DNA of 64,000 nucleotides, taken from NCBI RefSeq assembly GCF_017591425.1, contig NW_024465885.1, forward strand, positions 42,713,001-42,777,000. Direction: 5' to 3'. The notes beneath the pieces were generated by a model. The model saw nothing but the letters and a program-made list of their open reading frames with translations. It was not told the origin of the DNA and searched no databases. Source of the DNA: Ochotona curzoniae. Lineage: Eukaryota > Chordata > Mammalia > Lagomorpha > Ochotonidae. Positions 35,185 through 46,011 of the stretch are shown here, piece after piece; within the stretch, counting starts at the first letter, position 1, and each line of letters begins with the position of its first letter. The translations under genes were made by a program, and so were the position numbers.

Positions 35185-35518
35185 TTTTTTTTTTTTTAAG
35201 ATTTATTTATTTATTATTACAAAGTCAGATACACAGAGAGGAGGAGAGACAGGAAGATCTTCTATCCGATGATTCACTCCCCAAGTGAGCACAATGACCT
35301 GTGCTGCACCAATCCGAAGCCAGGAGCCAGGAACTTCTTCTGGGTCTCCCATGTGGGTGCAGCGTCCCAAAGCTTTGGGCCGTCCTCCGCTGCTTTCCCA
35401 GGTCACAAATGGGGAGCAGGATGGGAAGTGGAGCTGCTGGGATTAGAACCGGTGCCCATATGGGATCCTGGTGCATTCAGGCAAGGACTTTAGTCACTAG
35501 GCCACTGCATCGGGCCCC
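35185..35518 (-). repeat. CSINE copy, antisense, young type
   Basis: T-run, TTAAGATTTATTTATTTATT, CTTCTATCCGATGATTCAC, ends GCCACTGCATCGGGCCCC. A CCTTCTTCCTC repeat on both sides (about 35174 and 35519) fits a target-site duplication within the CT tract. Confidence 0.9.
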
Positions 35519-35638
35519 CCTTCTTCCTCCTTTTGTTTTCTTACAGAATTTGCTTTTTTCTCTACAATCTTATCCTTTTTCATTTTGGTAAAGTACTTTT
35601 CTTAGCTTTATTTTTAATTGAAAGAGAAGTTATGTTAT

Positions 35639-35960
35639 TTTTAAAAATTATTATTTTAATTGGAAAGGCAGATTTACAGAGTAGGAAAAACAGAGAGAAA
35701 GTTCTTCCCTCCCTTGGTGCACTTCCCAAATGGCTGTAACAGCCGTAGCTGAACCAACCTGAAGCCAGGATCCAGGAGCTTCCTTGAAATCTCCCATGTG
35801 GATTCGGGTGCCCATGGTCTTTTGCCATGCTCTGCTGCTTTCTCAGGTCATAAACAAGGGGCTGGATCAGAAGTGCAGCAGCCAGGACTCGATCTGGCAC
35901 CCATATGGGATGCCGATGCCATAGGCGAAAACTTAATCAGCCATGCCACGACACTGGCCC
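35639..35960 (-). repeat. CSINE copy, antisense
   Basis: TTTTAATTGGAAAGGCAG, AAATGGCTGTAACAGCC, ends CCATGCCACGACACTGGCCC. Confidence 0.88.
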
Positions 35961-36367
35961 TCTGGTGTTTTGATATGTATGTCTATATTGGGAAATGGTT
36001 CTCAGGATCAAGCTTATTAACACCTCGCATAATTGTTATTTTTAATGTTGTGGTGAGAACATTTAAGATCTACCCTCTGAATAGTTTTCAAGTATACAAT
36101 ATGTTGCTGTTGACATCAGACACCATGCTGCACATTTTAAAAATTGTGAATAATGTCCAAAAAGTATTTGCACCTGTCACTGCATACTACAAATATGTCC
36201 CTATCAGTTATATCTATTTTATCAATTATGAATTAGTTATCTGTATGTTAGTGTCTATACTGATATGTTGATACAATTAGATAATACAATTCCAAAAAGG
36301 GAAATGAATAGAAGTATCATTTTCTGGCACCTCAAGAAAGCTGTTTATAAGATGTCCCTGGAGGTGG
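35961..36367. other. AT-rich intron 1 sequence
   Basis: No exon recognised. The TTGTGGTGAGAACATTTAAG and ATATGTTGCTGTTGACATC order hints at an old L1/L2-type 3' piece, but too weakly to assign. Confidence 0.4.
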
Positions 36368-36684
36368 TCGGGGGGACTGGTACGTTGGCTCAATTGACTA
36401 ATCCTCCACCTCCAATTGTGGCATCCCATATGGGCGATGGTTCGTGTCCCTGCTGTTCCACTTCTGCTCCAGCTCACTGCTTATGGCCTGGGAAAACAGT
36501 GGAGGATGGTTCAGGTCCCTGGGGTCTTGTACCCATGTGGAAGGCCAGGGGGAAGCTCCTGCCTTTAGATTGGCTCAGTTCTGGCTGTTGTGTCTGTTTG
36601 GGGAATAAACCAGTGGGTGGAAGATCTTTGTCTCTCTTCTCTGTAAACCTGCCTTTCCCATAAAAATAAATAAATCTTAAAAAG
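36368..36684 (+). repeat. CSINE copy, sense, 270 bp before exon 2
   Basis: CTGGTACGTTGGCTCAATTG head, GGCATCCCATATGGGCGATGG, tail CCTTTCCCATAAAAATAAAT. The nearest repeat to a HUNK exon on the acceptor side. Confidence 0.9.
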
Positions 36685-36955
36685 AAGTGAAAAGATGTCC
36701 CCAGGATGCTGTTTTCTCCCTTGGAGAATATGGGCCTGGGTGCTGGGATACAAGGTGCTGGCTGCACCAGGCTGTTTCTGTAGGTCCAGGGGGGAAGGAG
36801 AGGTGGGGCAAGGCTAGCAGAGGGCCCTGACCAGCTGGCACTGCTTTCTCCTGCCTCTCAGCCCTGCATGTTCCCTGGGCTTCTTGAGGCACCCAAGACC
36901 TGCCTTTGCCTGTGATGTGTGCTAACGGCCAGGTTCTTCTCGGCCCTCTCCTTAG

Positions 36956-37248
36956 GTGGCTATCAAAGTCATTGACAAGAAGAGAGCGAAAAAGGACACC
37001 TATGTCACCAAGAACCTGCGGCGCGAGGGGCAGATCCAGCAGATGATCCGCCACCCCAACATCACACAGCTCCTAGATATCTTGGAGACGGAAAACAGTT
37101 ACTACCTGGTCATGGAGCTGTGTCCCGGCGGCAACCTCATGCACAAGATATATGAGAAGAAGCGGCTGGAGGAGGCGGAGGCCCGCAGATACATCCGGCA
37201 GCTCATCTCGGCCGTGGAGCACCTGCACCGCGTTGGGGTGGTGCACAG
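36956..37248 (+). CDS. HUNK: HUNK exon 2: kinase N-lobe and start of C-lobe
   Basis: The 293-bp exon is read in phase 0 from GTG (Val) and gives 97 codons plus AG, the first two bases of the HRD arginine. Acceptor: a branch-like GCTAAC at 36921-36926, then CTCTCCTTAG ending at 36955. Donor: CAG|GTACGG at 37248/37249. The peptide starts VAIKVIDKKRAKK. Lys at exon codon 4 (36965-36967) is the ATP-anchoring lysine, which I recall as Lys91, the residue changed in kinase-dead HUNK. Glu at codon 24 is the alphaC glutamate; HPNI (33-36) and the hinge YYLVMELCPGGN (49-60, Met gatekeeper) follow; the exon ends GVVHR. HUNK is an SNF1/AMPK-related Ser/Thr kinase of the CAMK-like group, linked to mammary tissue and Neu/HER2 signalling. 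Identification is by recognition of the protein sequence; the lysine-rich stretch and hinge look HUNK-specific rather than MARK, SIK or AMPK. The frame runs open past the donor to 37441 by chance. Exon 1 is outside the window. Confidence 0.96.
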
Positions 37249-37870
37249 GTACGGGTCCCGCTGCAGGTTCTGTGCTGGGTATCCGGTTCCTACCAGGCTG
37301 GGCAGCTGCAGTCCATTTTACTATTCTTCCCTCCTTGGCCCAAGGAATTGTTTTGCGTTGGGTCAATGCCGGTGTGGTTGCTCAACCAACAGGCTATGCC
37401 CAGGGTGCCTGGGCAGCTGTTCTGGGTGTTCCCTTTTGTAATTGTTTGTCTTTGGGCTGCCTGCCATGCTCAAGTTTTTCATTTGTATGATGGGAATATT
37501 ACTTTTTTGTAGGTGGGAGGGAATAGCATTTGTTCACTAAGTGCCATTTCACTGTTAAGTCCCATTTTCCTTCTTACTGTCTCATGACACCTGTTGCTCA
37601 GATGCTTAAAGAAATGTTGGGTGTGAAGGTGGTACAAGATTCTTTTTCTGCTCCTGCTGGGCCAGTGACATTTGTTCTGTTCACTTTACCTGTGGTAGCA
37701 GCTCAATGACTGTTTGCTCCAGTTGCTTGGAATCACCAGTTGCCCTTGAAATTGAAGAGTGTGTCCCCGAAAGTCACAACAGCTCTGAAAATAATTACAG
37801 AAGCCAGGCTTGTTTATGTCACCTTGTTGTTCCCTGCTGGGATGAGGGGACACCCAGAGAGTGAATAGAG
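37249..37870. other. Unique sequence at start of intron 2
   Basis: No repeat or second exon recognised. Confidence 0.6.
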
Positions 37871-38193
37871 GGCTAGCATTAGTGTGCAGTGGGTTAAGCT
37901 GCTGTATGCATCATGGAAATCTCATAGGGGAGATCCAGTTTGAGTCCAGGCTGCTCCACTTCTGATCCAGCTCCCTGCTCATGCACCTGCGAAAGCACCG
38001 GAAGGCAGCCCTGCCACTCACATGGGAGACTGGGTAGGGCTTCCTGTCCCTGGCATCTGGACCAGCCTGGCCTTGCAGAGAGCTGGGGAGGGAACTAGGG
38101 GATAGAAATGAACTCTCCCAGTTTTTCTGTCTCCCTGTCCCGACTCTGCCACTCTGCCTTTCAAATAAAAAAAATCTATATCTTTAAAAATAT
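37871..38193 (+). repeat. CSINE copy, sense
   Basis: GCTAGCATTAGTGTGCAGTGG head, GAAATCTCATAGGGGAG, tail CCTTTCAAATAAAAAAAATC. Confidence 0.87.
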
Positions 38194-38329
38194 CATTCTG
38201 AGTAACGTTGTCGTTAGTGATGGCGCTTACTGTTTATTCTATATGTAAGTAATTCCTTCCCACCCAGGGACATGTTGGTTTCACCCATAGAGGCATGATT
38301 TGTCCTTCATGGAATTAAGATGTATGATT

Positions 38330-38957
38330 GCTCTGGGTTTTGAGAAACATTAAAAATCCTTTCTGATTGGCTCTCATTTTGAAAAGCAAGGTCAAGCACA
38401 CATGTGTGGCATGCGGACGTGTGTAGGTCCAAGTGTGCACACATGTGTGAGAGGGTCGTTTGCTGAGCGTCCCTTCACCTGCTTCAGTTGCCCTTTCCAT
38501 CCAGGGGTTGTCTAACCATCACCGCACTCTGACTTGGGAATATGTTTATCACCCAGTGATGGGGAGGCCCTCAGCACCAGCCATCATGCTTCTCCTCTGC
38601 TTTCTGCCACTCTGGCTTTGCCCACAGGCTTTGCTTCATGCAAGTGGAGTCATACCGGAAGTGCCTGGTCCTTTGTGGTGGCTTCTTGCCCTCAGCGTGA
38701 TGTGGTTCAGGTTCATTGGTGTTGTACCATGTTTTCCTGCCCCCTCCTTTTGGTGGCCAAATAATATTCCATTATGAATGTGCCATGCCTGTTTGATCTT
38801 GTCACCCATTTAGGAACATCTGGATCGCTTCCAGTGTGTGGCTGTGATGTATGATGCTGTCCTTTATGTGCAAGCTTTTGCATGAATGTCTGTTTTTCCT
38901 TCTCTGGGAGAATTTCCACTCTTAAGGAATCATGGATTTAAAAAATTCCAAATCCAG
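38330..38957 (+). repeat. Old L1 3' fragment
   Basis: GGGTTGTCTAACCATCACC, then GGTGGCCAAATAATATTCC, ATTATGAATGTGCCATGCC, TTAGGAACATCTGGATCG and GCAAGCTTTTGCATGAATG follow the order of L1ME/L1MC 3' sequence as I recall it (ATAATATTCC... GTGCCATGC... CTTTTGCATG). Degenerate, no reading frame. Confidence 0.62.
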
Positions 38958-39265
38958 AGCCAGTGCCAGTGGTGTTGTGGGTTAAGCTACCATCCTGCAC
39001 CACTGGCGTCCCACATGGGCACCAGCTGGAGTCTTGGCTGCTCCACTTCAGATCTAGCTCCCTGCTAATGTGCCTAGGAAAGCATGGAGGATGTCCAAGA
39101 GCTTGGGCCCTACAGCCACAGGAGAGACCTGAATCAGGAAGCTCCTGACTCCTGGCTTCCGCTTGTTGCAGCTGTTTAGGGAGGGATCTGGCAGATGGGA
39201 GATATCTCTCTCTGTTTTTCTCTCTCTCTGTTACTCTGCCTTTCCAATAAATAAAACTTAAATTC
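38958..39265 (+). repeat. CSINE copy, sense
   Basis: GAGCCAGTGCCAGTGGTG head, GGCGTCCCACATGGGCACC, tail CCTTTCCAATAAATAAAAC. Confidence 0.88.
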
Positions 39266-40859
39266 ATGGACTGTTGGTACCGTTCTTGGGCTGAAAGACC
39301 CACATGTTCTGATCAGCAAAGAGAACAACTCTAGGTTTTGGTAGAACCCTGAGATTCTCAAGGGAGGCAGAGCTGGTACTGTGGGAGGCTCCGCCTTGTG
39401 CCGTGGGGACCCAGGCATGCTGCAGCACGGTCCCGACTGAGCACTTCCCTGGACCAGCCATGGCCGGGCTCCTTGGAGTCCCTCCTCTTGGGCCTACTTC
39501 TAGTTACCAGCATGTGGTCCTCAGATCATGGATCTTTCCTAGAACTCTCTGGATTCAGATCGGCAGGAAAGGGAACATGCCGGAATTCCAGGTGAATTGT
39601 ACTGGTTGCTTTTTTGTTGTTTTTGTTTGTTTGTTTGGCTCTGCCCAGCCAGACCCTTGGGTCATCTATGATGTCCTAGTTCAGTAATTAGGAGCATGGT
39701 GGCTGTTGGGGTAGGGGTTGGCTCCAAAGGCAAAGGCAGAGAGCCCAGGGATGAATCAGCTCAGAGTTCAAAACCGGGCATGATGTGAGGGGCTGAGCTC
39801 TATCTGGGACTCGTGGGGTCTCCCTGGGGGTTTGTGGGCCACTAAGGACGTGAGGACTACAGAAGGAAACCCCTGGTGGGACTGAGTACCACAAGACACA
39901 CAGCGCACAGCACCCCGGGAATCTCCCGCAGGAAATTCTCAACGACACTTTTAGAGAAATTCTAACAAAAGCTGATCCCTCCCGGTGCAATTACTGTCGG
40001 GATGTCTAAGGAACGGCTTTAATAATGTTTTGATAGCAGAGACAGCTGCTTTTTTCTTGTTTGTGTCTCCAGCTTTCTACGTTTTCCTCTTCTCTCCTTG
40101 GAAACTAACGTGTAATCCAGGAGTGATTGGCTTGGCTCTTTGGAAGGCAGAGCAGATAGAGACTCGGGAGGACTTGCACTTTTCAGAAGGCCTTGCACTT
40201 TTCAGAAGGCCCGCCCACCTGCCATGGCACACACAGACATGAGAGCCCCAGACCTGAGGCCTGTTGTTTTTGTTGTAGGTGTGTTCTGTGTGCAGAGTGC
40301 TTGGACCCGAATGTTGCCGTCACCATCGGGTTACTGCCATGCTTTGTGCTGCAGCCCCTTCCGGGATGGGAGTGCAGGTGCCTAAGGTGCAGGGAGCTTC
40401 ATGAATTATGCTGAGGTTCAATTTTTCGAATCAGAGAGGACAGTGTTTCAGATGGAGCCCTGAGTCCCCAGGTGGGAAGCTTGGTGGCACAGAGGGCAGC
40501 TCATCCCAAGGGATTCTGGAAGGGTTTACGGGGCCACTTGTGTACAGGGATGTGAAGGGCTGTGTGTGCTAGAAGACGCTTTCAGAACGAGGTTCCCGAT
40601 GACAGTGACATGCTGTTGTGTCTCAACCAACTTAATGCTGCTGAAACCGTTATTTCCTCTGAGAGTTGATCCACTTGGTTACTGACCTAGACCTACTTAG
40701 ATGTGATTTAAGAGAAACAAATCTTCAGATATCATGGTAATATTAGAAGTGGAATTTAACACAAGAAAGTTAAAGCTACATAAAAAGCAGATTGCCTTAG
40801 TTGATGGGGAATTGCATGTGATCGGGACTTGGTTATGTCCTCAGCTTCGGTGGGCTAAA
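39266..40859. other. Unique intron 2 sequence
   Basis: No exon recognised. A (GTTT)n stretch lies near 39613-39639, a 19-bp tandem duplication at 40173-40210, and an AT-rich block at 40600-40850. Confidence 0.55.
40173..40210 (+). repeat. 19-bp tandem duplication
   Basis: CTTGCACTTTTCAGAAGGC twice, without mismatch, at 40173-40191 and 40192-40210. Perfect identity suggests recent slippage. Confidence 0.95.
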
Positions 40860-41098
40860 CTTTTTTTAAAGACTATTTATTTATTTGGAGAGCAGCATAA
40901 CAAGAGAGGGAGAGAGGGTTCAGCCCACCTCTGGTTCACTCCCCAGATGGCCGCAATGTCAGGGCTGGGTGAGGCCAAAGCAGGTGCTTCATCCGAGCCT
41001 CACCCGTGGGTACCATGGATCCGAGCACTTGAGCCATCTTCTGTCTGCTTTTCCGTGCGCATTTGCAGGGAGTTGGATGAGAAGTGGAGCTGGGTGAA
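40860..41098 (-). repeat. CSINE copy, antisense, head missing
   Basis: CTTTTTTTAAAGACTATTTA, GGTTCACTCCCCAGATGGC, GGGAGTTGGATGAGAAGTGG. Confidence 0.83.
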
Positions 41099-42091
41099 GT
41101 TCTCAGGCTTTTGGACCTGCCTTTTCAGGTCCCCGATGCAGGGAGTAGGGATTACCCATTGCACCTGCTGGTTGCCACTGGGCTTAGGCAGGTGAGTGTG
41201 TAGGAAGGGCTCAGACCACAGGTGCCTGGCCAGCACCAAGAGTATATGCACTTGGGGTGTGCCAAGGCCATGACAGGATTACAAGTCTAACTCACAAAGA
41301 CTTCCCAGAGTCCTCTCTGCCAACCCTTCTTGCATGACTACTCCCTTGTCTGGTGTCTCTATTCTGCACAGCCAGTAGCTTAGCCCACGACTTGCCTGGT
41401 GTAGGTGCATTTAACTCTGCCAGACTTTGCTCTGGAAACCCGGTAGCCAGCCCTCAGTACTTTCTAAAGCATTCCATGTGCCCCCTGGAATTTCAAGGGA
41501 GTTTCTTCAGGAACTTAGTGCTGATCTGTTTATTTTCTAAAGTTGCAGTGTGTCAAGTGGCATCTTTTCAGTGAACAGCCCTGCCATGTTTGTAAGTAGA
41601 ATTAGTTTCTGGAGCATTATAAGAACTCAATGAAGATGCCATTTAAAATAAATACTTCAGGCATGTGGTTAATGACTTTTTTCTTATGTTTTATCAGTGT
41701 CTTATGATGCTAAATAAACAAAAGAATTGGTTTTAGCACAGTGCTTTTGAGGGTGAAAACAAACCAAGAAAACGTCTCGTGGCCACAGAGTACCCAAAGG
41801 CCTGGGGGGAGCTGGGGCTTTTCTTAGCTCCATGTTAAAATCTGCCTATGGCCACCCTCGTGGGTGGAGCTTTCTCCCTCACCCTGGGTTCTGGGTTCTG
41901 TTCTGTCCAGTAGGCCCTGCCCTTGGAGGGTCACCTCCCCTAGAGTGAATGCCCACCAGCGGATTCCTCACCTGTTGGAGTGTCTTCCCCATCAGCTCAT
42001 CTCCACTCACAGACCTGCCCTCCTTCCCTCCACCTCTGCTGTGTCTTGGAGGGGGCCCAGAGCTCTGGGGGCTTCCTGCCCCTTGCAGGAT
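41099..42091. other. Unique intron 2 sequence
   Basis: No exon recognised. The block 41575-41760 is AT-rich and repeat-free (CATTTAAAATAAATAC, TTGTTTAGC-like motifs), a weak candidate for a conserved element. Confidence 0.45.
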
Positions 42092-42397
42092 GCCTCTCCC
42101 TCCGCCTCTTCCATTCTCCTCCCCTTCCCTCCTTCCTCTCCTGTCCTCTCCTCCTCTCACTCCTCCCTGCGTCTTCCTAATCCCTTCCTCTCTCTCCTCC
42201 TTTTCCTTCTCCCATCTTCTTCCTTCCTCTCCCCCTCCTTCTTCCCTCCGTTCCCCCCTCCCCTTCCCCTGTTCCCTTCCCCTCCCTCCCCCTCATTTTC
42301 TGCCTCCCCTCCCCTTCTCTCTTCCCCTATCCATGTCTCCCTTTTTCTCCTCTCCTCTCCTGTCTCTCCCCTCCCCTCCCCTCTCCTTTCTTCTTTT
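42092..42397. repeat. ~300-bp polypyrimidine tract
   Basis: Over 90% C/T on the HUNK sense strand with only scattered purines; blocks of TCCCCTTCCC and CCCTCTCC. It accounts for the longest frame in the window (254 codons at 41864-42628, Ser/Pro/Leu-rich). It abuts the tail side of the next antisense SINE. Confidence 0.93.
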
Positions 42398-42745
42398 TTG
42401 ATTTATTTGAAATCCAGAGTGGCAGGGAGAGGGAGAGTGTGTATGGTGAGATGGGGGTGGATGGGAAAAGGTCTGAGAGATCTTCAGTCCGCTGGCTCAC
42501 TCCCCAAATGGCTGCAGTGGCTTGGCCAAGTGCAGGCCAAAGCCAGGAGGCAGCCTGGAGCTTCCTCTCTCCCAAGTAAGTGGCGGGGGTCCAAGTACTG
42601 GGGCCGCCATCTTCTGCCACATCTCTAACACATCAACAGGGAGCTGGATTAGAGGCAGATCGGAGGTTTGAATCAGTGTTGCAATGTGGATATGCGATGC
42701 CAGCGTCACATGCTGTATCTTAGTTTGCTGTGCCACAGCACTTTC
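42398..42745 (-). repeat. CSINE copy, antisense
   Basis: GATTTATTTGAAATCCAG, GAGATCTTCAGTCCGCTGG, GGGAGCTGGATTAGAGG, ends GCTGTGCCACAGCAC. Confidence 0.85.
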
Positions 42746-42845
42746 AAGGAAGCATCCCAAGGGCAAAGCTGATACTTAGCAGAGCACATGTTTGCTTGTG
42801 GGCCGAACTGGCATCACCCAATAGCTCATTTCTCTGAGTATTCTG

Positions 42846-43371
42846 TGCCTGGAGGTACCACTTTTTGTTTATCCGTGCACCTGCTGAGGAACATCTTGGG
42901 TGCTTTGTGCTTGGGGACTTGATGAATAAACCTGCCATAAACACTTGTGCCCATAAGTTTTGTACTCATTTGGGAAATACCTAGATACAAATCAACTTTT
43001 TTTTTTTAAAAGATTTATTTTTATTATTTTTTATTGGAAAGGCGGATATACAGAGAGGAGAGACAGAGAGGAAGATCTTCCGTCCGATGATTCACTCCCC
43101 AAGTGAGAGCAATGGCCGATGCTATGCTGATCCGAAGCCAGGAGACTCTTCTGGGTCTCCCGCGCGGGTGCAGGGTCCCAAAGCCTTGGGCTGTCCTCGA
43201 CTGCTTTCCCAGGCCACAGGCAGGGAGCTGGAAGGGAAGCGGGGCTGCCGGGATTAGAACCGGCGCCCATATGGGATCCCGGGCGTGCAAGGCGAGGACC
43301 TTTAACCACTTGCGCCACCGCGCCGGGCCCACAAATCAACTTTTGAAAGTAGCATTTGAGGGACAGGTATT
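42846..43371 (+). repeat. Old L1 3' fragment, split by a young SINE
   Basis: TTTTTGTTTATCCGTGCACC, GGGGACTTGATGAATAAACC, GCCATAAACACTTGTGCCC, GGGAAATACCTAGATACAA: L1M 3'-end order as recalled. It continues after the SINE at 43001-43330. Confidence 0.6.
43001..43330 (-). repeat. Young CSINE, antisense, perfect 14-bp TSD
   Basis: Full-length: A/T tail, TTTTATTGGAAAGGCGGATA, GAAGATCTTCCGTCCGATG, ends TTGCGCCACCGCGCCGGGCC. The direct repeat ACAAATCAACTTTT is perfect at 42987-43000 and 43331-43344. Its head is nearly identical to the copy at 62009. Confidence 0.96.
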
Positions 43372-43637
43372 TGGCACAGCTGTTGAGACACTGCTTGGAA
43401 TGGCCTGTAACCATGTCTTAGCTCTTCTTCCCAAGAGTTTGCTGTTAATGCACACCCTAGGCAGCAGCAGGTGGGTCCATGCCACCCTCACCTGGATTGG
43501 TTCCTGGCTCCCAGCTTCAGCCCAGATTGGGCTGTTACAGGCATTTAGGGAGTGAACCAGTAGATAGGAGATCTCTCTCCATCTGGCCATCTTTCGGCCT
43601 TCTAAGTCAAAGAAAAAGAAAAGAAAATGATTGGAGT
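43372..43637 (+). repeat. Degenerate old SINE, sense
   Basis: GGGACAGGTATTTGGCACAG head-like, GCAGCAGGTGGGTCCATGCC, AGTGAACCAGTAGATAGGAG, tail-side TCTCTCTCC then A-rich. Very diverged, shortened copy. Confidence 0.55.
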
Positions 43638-43645
43638 ATTTGATT

Positions 43646-43978
43646 TTTTAAAAAAAAGATTTATTTATTTTTATTGGAAAGTCAGATATACAGAGAGGAA
43701 GAGAAACAGAGAGGAAGATCTTCTGTCCGATGATTCACTCCCAAGTGACCACAATGGCCAGTGTTGCGCCGATCTGAAGCCAGGAGCCAGGAACTTCCTC
43801 CAAGTCTCCCACATGGGTGCAGGGTCCCAAGGCTTTGGGCCATCCTTGACTGCTTTCCTAGGCCACAAGCAGGGAGCTGGATGGGAAGTGGAGCTGCTGG
43901 GATTAGAACCAGTGCTCATATGGGATCCTGGCACATTCAATGTGAGGACTTTAGCTGTTAGGCCACTGCACTGAGCCC
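43646..43978 (-). repeat. CSINE copy, antisense, young type
   Basis: AAAGATTTATTTATTTTTATT, GAAGATCTTCTGTCCGATG, ends GCCACTGCACTGAGCCC. TSD ATTTGAT at 43638-43644 and 43979-43985. Confidence 0.92.
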
Positions 43979-44006
43979 ATTTGATGTTTAAAAATAGGAT
44001 TTTGGT

Positions 44007-44322
44007 GAGGCCAGTGCCCTGACTCAACAGGTCAATTCTCTGCCTGTGGTCCTGGCATCCATTTGGGTGCTAGTTTGAGTCCTGGCTGCTCCTCTTCTGC
44101 TACAGCTCCCTGCTTATAGCCTGGGAGAGCTTGGAGGTTGACCCAAGACCTTGGGTCCCTGCCGCCATGTGGGAGACCTGGAGCAAGCTCTTGGCTTCTG
44201 GCTTTGAACCAGCTCAGCTCTGGCCATTGTGGCTGTTTGGGGAGTGAACCAGTGGATGGAAGCTATCTCTCTGTAACTCTGATTTTCAAGTAATACAAAT
44301 CTTAAAAAAAAAAAAAAAAAGC
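44007..44322 (+). repeat. CSINE copy, sense
   Basis: GGCCAGTGCCCTGACTC head, GTTTGAGTCCTGGCTGC, tail GATTTTCAAGTAATAC with A(17). GGATTT on both sides may be the duplication. Confidence 0.9.
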
Positions 44323-44424
44323 GGGATTTCCTAAAGTGTCAGAAGAAAGCATCCCTCACCCCCTTTCTGGCTAAGTTCTAAAAGGCACAGCAGGAAACAG
44401 TTTCCTGTGCCTTGGATTCACAGG

Positions 44425-44712
44425 TAAAGCCACCACCGTGATGTGGCCATACATAACATTGGTGCCAGCTTGTGCCTGGATTCTGCACTTCCCATCCAGC
44501 TCCCTGCTGATGGGCTGGAAAAAGCAGCAGAGGATGGACAAGTACTTGGAACCTTGCCACCCACAATGGGGGACCTGAAGGAAACCATTGGCTTCAACCT
44601 GGCCCAGCCCCTAATGCTTGCTTGTGGCCACCTGGTCAGTAAACCAGCAGATGGAAGCTCTCTGTCTCTGTAACTCTGCTGTTTAAATCAATCGGTAAAC
44701 CTTTTAAAATAG
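44425..44712 (+). repeat. CSINE copy, sense, head eroded
   Basis: CACTTCCCATCCAGCTCCC, GGAAACCATTGGCTTCAACC, GTAAACCAGCAGATGG, tail AAATCAATCGGTAAACC. Confidence 0.83.
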
Positions 44713-46011
44713 AAGTTCAGCAGCAAATAGTGATGAAGCAAAGCCCAGAGAGGCTGGTCCTGATCTCTTCCCCGGGGCTGGCTGGGCCCAGCTTGGCAGC
44801 TCAGTTATCCTTGAACTAAGCTTGTGGTAGGAACCTCCAGACCAGGACATGGGTTAGTCTGAGATTGTTCAGAAACCCCAGCAGAAGGAACATCTGTGGC
44901 AGAAGGGAGACAATTGCAAAGCCCCAGTTCACGGTCTCTGTCCACATCTTCATCCTAGCACCCCAGGGTTACCGAGGCCCAGAAGGTGATGTTGGTGTTT
45001 TTCTCCCTTTGTCTGATCCTTGGTTTTCTGCCTTCTCCCCTGGTTCTGCTGATTAGGCTCCTGGCTGTTCTGGCTGTAGTTTGGAGGCTCCTGGGTGGGT
45101 CAGCAGGAGTGTTCCGGGCAGTGTGTTCTGGGCCTGCTCTGCTAAGCTGGCCTGCCCCGCTATGGCATTTGTTGTGCAGCACCATTTGCCTCTAACACCT
45201 TAGTGAGACTTCCGTCCTTCCCTGGCTAAGAGGCTCCGTGTTGCTTGAAACAGACTGTGTGCTGCCCACTTTTTCAACACCTTCCCGTTTGGGCCCTGGC
45301 TAGCTTGGGTTGTGTGTGCCCTGTTGTTTTGGAGTTACCATATGCTTGAGTAGAAATTGGGGTTTTGCGTCTTCGAGGAGGGGGAATGCCTTACTGAGTC
45401 CTTATTCCAGGCAGTTTTGATGATTCTGTCTTCACCCACAAAGTCTTCATTGGAGAAGAGACATTCACCTGGAATTAACCTACAGGTGTCTCTGAATGTC
45501 CTGTTGGTCACCTGGGAAGGGGATAAAGATCTTTTATGGGATATCTGCTGCATGTCACGGTTGAGACCCCCTTCTGAAAACAGTTGGCTAAGTGGTTAAT
45601 TCATGGAGATTTCCAGGGTGGGGAATATGGTTCAGAAGATTTCCAGCAGGTGCATCACACAGGTGGTTCAGAAAGGGCTGTGTCTGTAGCACCCAGTGGC
45701 TCCACTTTCGCCTGGACAAGTTTGAAGGAAGTTGTTATAGTGAAGTGTGAGGGTGTGCAGCAGTATACATACAATAGGCATGCCATTGTATGTGGCATTT
45801 TGCTGCATGGTCTCTATGCAATGTGGGCTTAAATATGCATCTTCATGAATAGCCTCAAGTAGCACTGGATAATTCCGTTGTGTTCCTAAGGTGTTTTCTC
45901 AAAACTGTTTTTCTGAGGGGCAAGGTCTTGCTAGTGGAAAAACAGATGAACGCTTGACGTTTGGGGCCATCCTGTATTTGGAACTGTGAGGGGTCTTCAA
46001 AGAGTTTGAAG
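44713..46011. other. Unique intron 2 sequence
   Basis: No exon or clear repeat recognised. Confidence 0.55.

Larger units (their letters stand above)
1..36955 (+). other. HUNK: HUNK intron 1, 3' part
   Basis: Everything left of exon 2 is read as intron 1 (phase 0). No exon, CpG island or promoter-like first exon was recognised, so HUNK exon 1 lies further upstream. It holds roughly 33 SINE copies, one solo LTR, two hAT-like relics, old L1 3' pieces, microsatellites and unique blocks, listed separately. A large first intron is the known arrangement in other mammals. Confidence 0.85.

Noticed and set aside
37249..37441. Extension of the exon 2 frame beyond the donor
   Set aside because: The HUNK sequence breaks exactly at CAG|GTACGG and continues in exon 3; the rest is chance readthrough.
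41864..42628. 254-codon + strand reading frame, the longest in the window
   Set aside because: It runs through the polypyrimidine tract and into a SINE; the Ser/Pro/Leu/Phe composition follows from CT repeats. No start context, splice sites or family resemblance.
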